From contig JAQISU010000193.1 of NCBI GenBank assembly GCA_029339505.1, forward strand, positions 2,077,501 through 2,141,500: a stretch of DNA of 64,000 nt. Reading direction: 5' to 3'. The notes below the pieces were generated by a model that saw only the letters and a list, made by a program, of their open reading frames with translations, had not been told where the DNA came from and searched no databases. Numbering within the stretch: position 1 is the first letter of the stretch; every line of letters starts with the position of its first letter. This DNA comes from Unio delphinus. Taxonomy: Eukaryota; Mollusca; Bivalvia; Unionida; Unionidae. Position numbers and translations under genes: made by a program. Shown in pieces: positions 54,145-64,000 of the stretch.

Positions 54145-56545
54145 CTGGATAAACGTTGATTTCTAATGTTGATGTTCGGACAGCTGTGTGGACGCAAGAC
54201 TTTTTATCCTAGCCCTGCATGGAAACTGAGTCAGTTAAATTGACAAATTGAATCCAGCTATATCCAGGTTGTCGCCTTTTTTGTGGGCCAATGCATGAAT
54301 TTGATTTGAACTTAATATTTAAACAAGATCATACACATAATATTCAAATGTTGAACGCGTTCATATCAGGAACTATCTAGACGACCAACCATCATATCGA
54401 CGACCCATGGAACCCCTTCTAAGATAAACCCGGGTCAATCGTCAGTCCCATCACGTTTGTCTGCGAGCACGCGCATATGTCTACCAGTAAGATGATCGGT
54501 CACTCAAAAACAAATTTTAGACGATACCAACAACCCAGAGCTTTTCAAATGTAGACCTGATTCACGATATAAAGACCGTCACAATACATGCCAGCTGTAA
54601 GATATATATCGCATGCTCATAACAAGTGGGATAAATGCTAATGGACAGAAGTGAGGCTTTTTATTGCATCCGCCTATTACAACATCTGGAGTTATTGACA
54701 ATGGGTGGAGGCTGATCAGATGTTTGGCGCCATTGCCTTGGCCTGGATATACGCTGACGTTTAATGTCTTGAGATAAAATGCTTTGTGCCAGAGTTTGAC
54801 ATATCGTCAGTCAACGAGGTTTTCAAGACCAATTAAATATTACTGCGCACGACTAGGCTGGATTTCACAATGCTGAATGTCATTGACATAACTTGGTGGA
54901 TGAACCCATAGCGAGAAAGGTCACCCAGGATGCCCCTTTGTTGATGCGAAACTACAAGCGTTGACGGAATAGGTGCCCAAGCGACCAGCGTCCATTTAGA
55001 GTGGTTCGACTAAAGGTGGTAGTGTCACTCCAACGGTCATCAAGTTCCGTGTGGTAGTTAGATATGTTTAAGACTGATGAAAATTCCTTGACCAGCGTGA
55101 CATATGATAGCTCGATAAGTCATCTTTGTGAAGTGTAATAAACTGTTGATTTTGTTTTCGGGGAAGACTCAATGTCATACAGAATAGAAATAAAACATAT
55201 ATCCGAATGCTCTTTTCCTTTAGCGGAATGGCCGTCGAGTGATTTGATGGATATCGCTAAATTGTATGATGGATCTCACGTATTGTTGAAGTGTGCATTC
55301 CAGGCTATTCATTGGTATAAATTCTATATTTCCTATTCCAACAACACATTGCCATCCTCAGTTTATAAACGTTTGTCGTTATAAACGAAACTCACCCTTT
55401 AAATAGTTATATTAAAATCCTTACATCAATGATCTAGTTCAGCGAGGCCGGTATAGATGAAGCAATTGATGCGGTATACTTTATTAAGTGGAGAGATAAA
55501 GCGTTTTCCCCAAGGTATATATGTTAATCCAATACAGGCAGACGTTCCGTGTCGTAGGATTAGAGGAGCGATTGCATATTCACATGTTTGTGGGTGAACT
55601 TTGCGTTCACTTTAATAACCTTTGACATACTTCTTCTTAAGCTTTCTAGACGAAAGATGCGCATCGAGGTCAGTGAGCATATTTATCTTGTATTGTTAGC
55701 AAGGTCAACCAGCTAGCTCATTTAATAGGTGATACCTGAGTAGGAGGTCTTCGTTACTCTAACGTTTTCAAAGGCATTCGCCGGAAGGTGCATTTCGAGA
55801 TAATGCCATATTGTCTACATGTCAATGGTATTCCCAGTTAAGTCGATTCACTTTTTCATCCAAGGCAGTTTCTTAAAACTTGACTCGGGAGTGGGCAAAC
55901 CATTATTTAGTGGGGGAAAACTGGACAGGATTGTTAATTTTAGTATATAGGCTAAATCAGCCTTACGGCACAGGCGAATGCAATGGGCAGATTTCCCCGC
56001 CACATAAATGACGTCCATGGGTATTCCGTCTATTTTATTAATGTGCTCAATACCATAGTGCGGGTAGCAAGAGTATCCAGTGTGCAGTATGCTGATACGG
56101 ATATACAACATTTGCCAAATCGTGATCGATATAAATACGATGATACAAAACTCTTTCCAATCTAGTTAGTTGCAACACGATTCATGAAAGAAACATACAG
56201 CTCTCTATGAACTGGAGCTTAGATAATTTGAAGTTCTTGACATAATTAATGTTACTAGGCATGTTGCTTAGGGTGTCATTGTACCTGATGATTGTTTGGT
56301 GTGAAAAGGGCAATATTTTTCCAAGCTTAAATATCAATTAAAGATCTTAAAAACCATAAACGTTGCTGCCATAAAATATGTGCTCAACGACAATATGTTA
56401 AATGAACCTCAACGTTGTTTAATTGCAATCATATTCCATTCATTCTTATTCATAAGCTTGAACAGTTTTCTTGTTTTATTACGGGTTAAATGTTCTTCGT
56501 TCCTGGTGATTTATTTTGATATTCTCAAAGAAGTACACACATGCA
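54145..56545. other. No gene seen
   Basis: Host sequence. Short open frames (for example 55172-55384) have no family pattern. Confidence 0.45.
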
Positions 56546-56547
56546 TA

Positions 56548-56629
<82 letters not shown>

Positions 56630-56712
56630 ACTATCTATCTCTCTCTCTATATATATATATATATATCTATATATATATATGTATATAAATTATATATCTA
56701 TCTATCTATCTA

Positions 56713-56795
<83 letters not shown>
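56546..56795. repeat. (ATCT)n / (AT)n compound microsatellite
   Basis: About 90 bp of ATCT units followed by AT runs and a second short ATCT block. It has long stop-free frames that are not genes. Confidence 0.97.
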
Positions 56796-56800
<5 letters not shown>

Positions 56801-56819
56801 AGTTATATGGATCTGTTTT

Positions 56820-58120
56820 GATTTATTTAACCGAATGTATATCTATATATACTCGTTTGTGTAGGGTTGTGCTTTATAGGTTCGCACGCATTTCGGAGTA
56901 CGTTGGTACATATGCATGCATGTATATATGTATATATTTATGCGTGTGTATATATAGATGGATGGATGTAAATTGAATGATGGCTTCATTTATCTTTCTT
57001 CTGTTGTGTTGTTATTTCGCTAACGCTTAATGTGTCAGGTCTCCATGAAAATAATACTTACAGCAAATCAGTAGGGGAGTCGACATTGCTTCGCTTGAAA
57101 GAACAAAAATATATTTTTAAAAATCAAATATTGTTAACAATTCTTTAAGACAAACAACCTAACCCTTGGAATTCCTGATCAATTCATGCCAAAATGAACG
57201 AAAGACCAATTCGTATTACTATTTTCATTATACAGAATACCTAAAATCAACTGTTATGTTATCTAATATTAATAATATAATACAACCTTTACAATTACGA
57301 CTATATTTTATAGTCTAAGAATGCAAGACACCACTAAACTATTTCGGGACATTCTCATTCATCAGAGAACTTAGCTATGTATGTCAATGAGCACGGACTG
57401 TTATCCAAAGAATCACAACGAAAGTTTACTATTTTTAATGGATCTTAGAAGATACTAAAATAATATATTTCTTTCATTCGTTAATTTATTCTAACTCTTG
57501 ATCTGAACTAATATTGTTATCGAGAAGCAAGTATAAACATAGCCTGTATAAATCGATCTGAAATCGTACTTGAAGCTAATAATTAGTACCATATTAGTTA
57601 TATGATACTACAATATAAAATAGCATCTACACGTAATTAGACCTAATTAATTATGTCATCAATATGGTTATTTTATTCTGATCCTGTCGGACCTTTCAGC
57701 AATGTTCAAGCAAGTTCAATCCAGCAGCTTTTAGGTATTTGTTAATTGTGTAATCAATGTGAATATATACATTGCCGATTCCACAAAGTCCTTTTTCATC
57801 ATTCTGGTGTTTGTAGAATCATTGGTTCTGATTTTGTAACATGGGACAAATAATCGGTAGATTCATAAAACGCTTCGGCTCGTTTTGCACCAGTTATTAC
57901 ACTGTTATTATTCAGAGTTTTTTGTTATGTCCATTATTTCCGCGACCAACACAATCTTGTTTGTTCCATTGTTGGTGCACATAATGATATGTGCCGTGTG
58001 ATTTGTAAATTGTATATGTGTCAGTTATTAAAGAGAAAGACAACATTTATCCAATGATGTATCAAGATTCACAATAATCTAACACTAACAACATTTTCAA
58101 TCACAAAATATGTGTAAAAA
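56820..58120. other. No gene seen
   Basis: AT-rich host sequence with no supported features. Confidence 0.45.
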
Positions 58121-58126
58121 GCAAAC

Positions 58127-58160
<34 letters not shown>

Positions 58161-58215
58161 AGAAGTTGGATAGCGCCTAATCTTTCGAAGCTCTAAGCGC
58201 TTTACACCATCAATA
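58121..58215 (-). repeat. (AAT)n with GCGCTTTA-type repeat end
   Basis: An ATA microsatellite abuts TAGCGCCTAATC...TCTAAGCGCTTTACACC. The TAGCGC...AAGCGCTTTACA arrangement next to an ATA tail is common at the ends of dispersed repeats in marine invertebrates. The element body is not recognised. Confidence 0.4.
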
Positions 58216-61051
58216 ATGATATAATATACTGAATAAGAATGTTAAAAATTAATACCCCAGAATGTGTCGAAAATATGGTTTATTAACACTTTATTCAACA
58301 GTGACTCACCTACTCATGCCTGAAATTCCTTTGAGACGTCTTAAGATATTGTGATAACTAAGCTCAGGCTGCCAAATCCAGTCTTTACATGCTAGATAGA
58401 GATACCATGACTAACCGAGGGTTTAAGACCCGTCGGCTACCCTCAGCCTGGTTATGCCGGTCGGTAGAGGCCGTTTTCCGGAATGTGATCTCTGCTCATA
58501 CCATATGTTTTTGGAGCCACAGGTACGAGCTGAGTGCCAAGTGCGGACCGAGTGTGTGCCAACTACCTCCGAAGGCGTACGACTGCTTACCGAAGGAGTA
58601 CGACTGCTTAGCCAGCAAATCGCGATATCCCTTCTCAGGACACACAGCACACATCATACTAATTTGATCTATTGCTCTAACACATAATGCTGTTGGCTGT
58701 ATGATTTGTAACCTTGTATATATTTCTTTGTTTACGGTCAAAAATAAATCAGATTGATATATGAAGCATCACAATGCAAATGAGAGCATTATTGTTTACA
58801 TTTTTAAGCGAATCAATTTTCCAACGGAAGACAAATTTTCCTTTTTATTGATAAATGTATATAGCGTTATTGTTTTAAATAAAATATATGTATGGTGCAG
58901 AGAATAGTATATTTAAATGATGACGTAGCAAACATGAACTGGCAGTGTTTGTGCTTATCAGTTCATGTCAACGTTCAACAAATGGAATTAGCCAACAAAA
59001 AGAAACACACTAGGTGATTGTTTCCCTTTAAAACAGTCTTTCACATGTTTCATCACATATAGTTTTCATTTGCGAAGGGCAGTTAGGAATAATAAATAAG
59101 TAAACCTGTTGAAACCATATACAGAATAATACTAATAAGTATTTTGAGCCAAACATATGCCAGTATGGTATGACACTGGATATCTTGCGATGTTTCTTGG
59201 CAATTTGAGTTGTTGCTATTTGTACTGGAACACTAATGGTAGATATCATCAGAATTTTCATCAAACATTCAAACTGTATCGTGCAATAAAAAGGAAAAAT
59301 CTATGAAAGTTTATCTCTCATTGAAAGTTTATTTTTGTTTAAATCATGAGTTTTAATGTTTATTGTTTTCTATACCCTTAATATTCGAAATTTAGAGTTT
59401 TCTTCTCTAAGTTGTAATTTTATGGAAAATGAGAGAATAACTTTATAAGTGAAGTTTTATTCTTCCCGAACAGTTTCCAAAGTCCATGTAAGATTCTTTG
59501 CTTCAGCATGTCTGGCGTTGACTATTTAGAGTCTGATATGAAACTGATTATCTCTTCTATGTAGGACGTTAGTTTGAAACGCGATGTAAGTGTCACTATG
59601 GTTATCTTAACATAGGTAACGCGCGACTTGTAAGAGCTAGGAGTAGAAATTGAATATGCTCTAAAGAAACGATGAACCAAATTATAAATCTAGACAAAAT
59701 CTGTATTCAAGCAACATTTTGCCATCCTCTGACTCAGCTACTCGTGCTTTAATTTCCCTGGAGTAATATTATCATATACATATATATGTTATATATATGT
59801 TGATACATACGATTTATATACATCACTTTGTGCGCGAGCTCATGTATTGGCCAACCTAAGATGATGACGCTATCTAGCACGCGACAACAAAATATTATAC
59901 TGGTAAACTAGACACAACATAAATCGGATCTTCATTTTATAGGTAAAACTACACTTTCTCTAACAAATGAAGCTTTATAAAAATATTGCCGTCGCATTCA
60001 TCAATGCCCACGATATGCAATTTATGTATTATGACTATTGTTGTGTTTCCAATAGAAATAGGATGTTAGGTGCTATTATTACTATTATATTGTTTCCTCA
60101 CACAAAGGTTTGTTCACGGCTTTATTTATTGTTTCTTTTGTGTAATTATTCTTCTCTTTGCGGCATTGAGAAAGTAATTGGTAGATGCTGAAAGCCGTTT
60201 GGAAGGTTGCACTGAAATTTTGCGCTGCAGCTTTACGGTTTTACAGTCATATGAATGTATCCACCATCCCGTTTTCTCCCATAACATGTTATTCTGCCTG
60301 TGATTGGTAACTTTCATATATTGTTATGCTTAAAGACAAAGAGAGGAACAAAGTGATTATATAAAGCGACATGATGCAGACTAGTGCAGTATTGACAACA
60401 TATTCAAGCGTAAACTATATGCAAGCTACACACATTTCAATTATCAACACTAACACGGAGTGTGCCATCTCTCTTCAATTTATTTTCTGCAAGACCATAT
60501 AATAACATTTAATTCATTTATTCATAAAGTCGGAAAGAAGGTTGTCCGATTTCAATAATGATCAGGACATGTCGCGTACAAAACACTGAATTAGTGCTGT
60601 TGTAATATTTTAATGAAAACATCTTTTCTTTTTGGATGGGTTTACAGAATTGATGGTTTTTTTTAATGAAAGTATCGCGTTTTTAGTAGTATTCCTGATT
60701 TTGACCAATCTGAGAAACTGAGCATTTTCCGGTAATGTTCTTATCTTGGAAGATACCGAGAATTCAATTTAAAGCGCAAATTTCAGATTTAATTGTAAAT
60801 TTGGAATCATTAAGCTTATTTTGCCACCAGTTGGTACTTGAAGTTTCGAATCTTCATTTCTTCTAAAGCAGGAACGTTGTATGGATTGTTTGAGGCTAAT
60901 TTAAGATTCGTATCGGATATTTTCTTTCCATCTTAAACAAGAAAAGGAAAAGTAAAAGAAACAGAAAATGCCTATAACCAATGTAGATATCTGCTATTAA
61001 AATACTTACATAAGAATGGCTTCAGTCAACCAGAGTCTAAGCCGAAACTGA
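58216..61051. other. No gene seen
   Basis: Host sequence. 58420-58680 is less AT-rich and contains two near-identical 21-bp units (CGAAGG(C/A)GTACGACTGCTTA). No protein family fits either strand. Confidence 0.4.
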
Positions 61052-62135
61052 CTACTCTTCCTTGTAGTATACCAATCTTAAATTTAGCGATAAGTGTCCA
61101 TATGGTTATATTCACATAGGAAGCTCGTGACTGATAACCGTGACTTTTCGCGACTCCAAGGCTAGTAAGCCCCCACAATTCGTGACGTACAATCAACTGA
61201 GTCTTGTTGGAATATTAAGGACATTGGGGTTGATGCATTTGACATATATACGTACCGTTAAGGTGACCCAAGTAATAAAAGCGACGGCCTCGGATGCAGG
61301 AGGTCTCGAGTTCGAACCAGACTTTAAAATAGTACTAACCGATATCAGGCTAGTTAGTCACCATTAAGAGTTTAGTGTTATGAAGTTTTAGACAACATCA
61401 TAAGCTGCTTCACTGCAGTGAATGGTTGTGTGTGATTTGGATTTTTAACGTAGACTTAACAATGTTTCAGTCATATCTAACTGGAATCATTATTAACCCT
61501 GGTTTATGATAGCATACCATGTGAGGGCCGGAGTGTATATGTTATGTGATACTGATTAGGCCTAAGCCATTGAGGATAACTAGATCTGCCATCATAGTAT
61601 GCGACGGCAGATCTTGGTCAATGGAGTTCGCCGATAAATAAACTTTATTCTCGAATTCACTTAATACCGATACAAATTTCGTAATAACAAGAAAATGTTC
61701 CTGGAAATGACGGATGTTTTGTTAGGAAATTGGTTCTACATTGCTTGCTTTCTAAGCTTTCGTTGTTTCATTGCTTGTAATGTATGATTTCGTTATACTT
61801 TACAACATTTTAAACGTATTTCGTGACTTTTTCAGGCTAGAAATTTTATGAAAGAATGCATTTTGGTGCAGAATAAATTCGGAAGATTTAAAAATGCGTG
61901 TCATCTATATATGTCAGTATACCTTTAAATACCATGCTATATATATAAATTACTTTATGTGTGCTATAATTCTAAATTAGTTATGAAGTAACTTGACTGG
62001 CATGAACAGCAAGTTATATAGCATGAAATACATATCCAAACGAGATTTTGAACTTGGTCATGAACGTCATAAAGAGAGGAACAATAATACCTGTTGATAT
62101 ATCTTTTGTTTATACTGTACCTTAAATATTTCATA
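61052..62135. repeat. Long direct repeat, right copy
   Basis: Matches 1-1065, with a 25-bp insertion near 61226-61255 and scattered changes. Carries the same SINE (B-box GAGTTCGAACC, 61308-61318). Confidence 0.8.
61256..61500 (+). mobile_element. tRNA-derived SINE (diverged)
   Basis: Counterpart of 183-430 within the direct repeat. The tRNA-like head and CATTAAGAGTTTAGTGTT body are present. Ends approximate. Confidence 0.6.
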
Positions 62136-62486
62136 TTATTGTGCACTCTGTGACACTTGTTAAAAAATAATGGACATTGTTATCATTCCCACTGGCAAAG
62201 GATAACATTCCAAGCAATAAGATAACGCATCCTTTTAATGAAACCGTGCTTTTTTAAAACTCACTATCAGTCCGTCGATTATGTAATTACAGTCGGTAGA
62301 AGTGCTAGACATTTAATCTGCAAGAACCTTTTGTAAAATTCTGTATATTGATCACAACATTCTTGAAACAAATAGTACATGATATTAAAAAGACCGACCT
62401 TTTTAAAATCTAATCTGTTAATTTAATAAACATTAACACCACAAGATATTTTTTCTTGCAATAAATGTTTAAAATTCATGTTTGCT

Positions 62487-62610
62487 TTATTACTACGATT
62501 TAAGGTCCTATTATATCTAACTTACATTGGTGTTTTACTGTAGTCTATTTATTACTACGATTTAAGGTCCTATTATATCTAACTTACATTGGTGTTTTAC
62601 TGTAGTCTAT
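62487..62610. repeat. Perfect 62-bp tandem duplication
   Basis: 62487-62548 and 62549-62610 are identical, so the duplication is recent or an assembly artefact. Confidence 0.95.
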
Positions 62611-63194
62611 TGTGTCTATATAATCACCTGCTTGTGGAACTTTCTTTTATTAGCTTAACTTCCATAGAAGCACCACGATCTTTGGTTTCGTAGTTGACTA
62701 TTAATCTTAATTTGAGAACATTACAGGTGACACTACTATCCTTTATGTTGAGGTTATCAAGAACGCGGATGCTACAGTCACGTGATGCATTATTTTTTTT
62801 TTTAAATCTCTGTGACGCAAAATGCATATAGCATGTCTTTGAGCATGAACATTACTTGTTTTTGCATCAGCTCCTCTATCCATGTTCTTAGATGCAAACG
62901 ACATATACCCTAATAAACCGACAAATACTGTGATGGCATAACATGATTTTAAAGAAATTTGGGATAATTTCTCACTGGAAGTCAGTGACCCTTGGATGGG
63001 TTAGGGCATCATTTGAATGAGCAGTTAGATCTGTCACGTGGGTTATATTGCGATATAGAGTCATAATACGCCCTTTATATTATACGTAAGGTGGAAACTG
63101 AGTCGTAAATTCATTTTATATTCCTAATTCATTCCTATCTCTTATTCTTATTTCGTATGTTGCAATCAGTATGCAGATGTGTTTAATAGTGTGT

Positions 63195-63196
<2 letters not shown>
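62611..63196. other. No gene seen
   Basis: Host sequence with no supported features. Confidence 0.45.
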
Positions 63197-63238
<42 letters not shown>

Positions 63239-63266
63239 TATAGATAGATAGATAGATAGATAGATT
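63197..63266. repeat. (TAGA)n microsatellite
   Basis: Tetranucleotide run with one interruption near 63238. Confidence 0.97.
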
Positions 63267-63469
63267 TAGGTAAATGCTAGTCAACTGTATTTGGAAACAT
63301 CCAAATGTTGGGGGATGGGGGGTTATTACTAGAAATTTGTTGGTTTCAGCGTACGGTAACCATCTGAAGAGAACTGTCTATCTCACTCTAAAGATAACGA
63401 TATGACGTACATTGTCTAACTTTGAGTAATGATAAATGTGTACAGATAATTCTCGATGTTTAAGCATAA

Positions 63470-64000
63470 CAGTGTGAAAAACATTGTCTATATTTGTTTA
63501 CATATAACAGTTTTAAAATAATCGTCTATCCTAGTGTAAAGATAAATGTCTGATGAGCATTGTCTATCACAGTGTAAAGATAAATGTCTGATGAGAATTT
63601 TATATTAGAGTGTAACGAAAACCGTCCCGATGAGAATTCTCTATCACAGTGTAAAGATAACCGTCCCGATGAGAATTCTCTATCACAGTGTAAAGATAAA
63701 TGTCTGATGATAATTGTATATCACAGAGTAAAGATAACCGTCCCGATGAGAATTCTCTATCACAGTGTAAAGATAAATGTCTGATGATAATTGTATATCA
63801 TAGTGTAAAGATGACCGTCTGGTGAGAATTGTCTATCACAGTGAAAAGATAACCGTCTGATAAGAATTGTCTATCACAGTGTAATGATAACCGTTTGAAG
63901 AGAAATGTTTATCACAGTGTAAAGATAACCGTCTGATGAAAATTGTATATTACAGTGTAAAGATAACCGTTTGAAGAGACATGTCTATCACAGTGTAAAG
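63470..64000. repeat. 38-39-bp minisatellite running off the window
   Basis: At least 12 degenerate units of CAGTGTAAAGATAA followed by (A/C)(T/C)GTC..GATGAGAATT and (C/G)TCTAT. The array continues past the right end. The 39-bp units give a short open frame that is not a gene. Confidence 0.92.

Noticed and set aside
56380..56821. Ile/Tyr/Leu/Ser-repeat open frames
   Set aside because: Translations of (ATCT)n and (AT)n microsatellites.
58389..58741. Four overlapping open frames on both strands
   Set aside because: The region is less AT-rich with a small duplication, so stops are rare by composition. No frame shows a domain, splice signal or conservation.
63470..64000. CRISPR-like array of 38-39 bp units
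   Set aside because: Units are directly tandem with no unique spacers and lie in eukaryotic DNA; it is a minisatellite.

Overview
The window looks like AT-rich invertebrate nuclear DNA, probably from a marine lophotrochozoan such as a mollusc. I see GT-AG introns, tRNA-derived SINEs, many microsatellites, a Ty3/gypsy-type LTR retrotransposon and host exons of the three-finger (Ly6/uPAR) type. The host assignment is inference: no mitochondrial or rRNA marker is present.

The main content is two complete-length integrated DNA viruses or transposons of the Polinton/Maverick (adintovirus-like) group. Element 1 spans 2322-17277 and element 2 spans 25232-41303. Each has 0.25-0.33 kb terminal inverted repeats (TIRs), AG...CT termini and a 5-bp target duplication (CAACG and TGTCG). 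Gene order is the same in both. From the left: packaging ATPase (-); a zinc-ribbon plus phospholipase A2-like virion protein (+); retroviral-type integrase (+); a very long minus-strand gene combining protein-primed family B polymerase, SF1 helicase and HNH nuclease; a small Cys-rich protein (+); a NUMOD/HNH endonuclease (+); an unknown protein (+); then the late block on +. The late block holds a IIIa/core-like protein, a pX-like basic protein, the double-jelly-roll major capsid protein, a pVI-like protein, an adenain-like protease, a variable fibre-like module, a two-TM protein and a penton-like protein. The elements are diverged from each other and have different TIR sequences, so they are separate insertions and not one duplicated locus. 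Element 1 keeps several intact genes (major capsid, HNH, core-like, pVI-like, TM protein) with about one lesion in each of the others. Element 2 is heavily decayed and its polymerase gene carries a SINE with a 17-bp target duplication.

Comparing the copies shows things neither shows alone. Stop codons between the polymerase, helicase and HNH parts are sense codons in the other copy, so the ancestor very probably encoded one tripartite protein. The TIRs are themselves fold-back units. Paired hairpins and palindromes sit in the short leaders of late genes.

Host flanks: 17283-25226 holds simple repeats, a 1-kb CTA-rich array and a terminal exon of a Ly6-like gene on minus. 41309-47578 holds a SINE, the first two exons of a Ly6-like secreted protein on plus, and an apparently perfect 477-bp inverted duplication carrying the signal-peptide exon. 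47579-54144 is a decayed LTR retrotransposon whose integrase lies before its reverse transcriptase (Gmr1-type order). 54145-64000 is mostly gene-free with microsatellites and minisatellites. A 1.06-kb block at the left edge of the window recurs at 61052-62135 in direct orientation.
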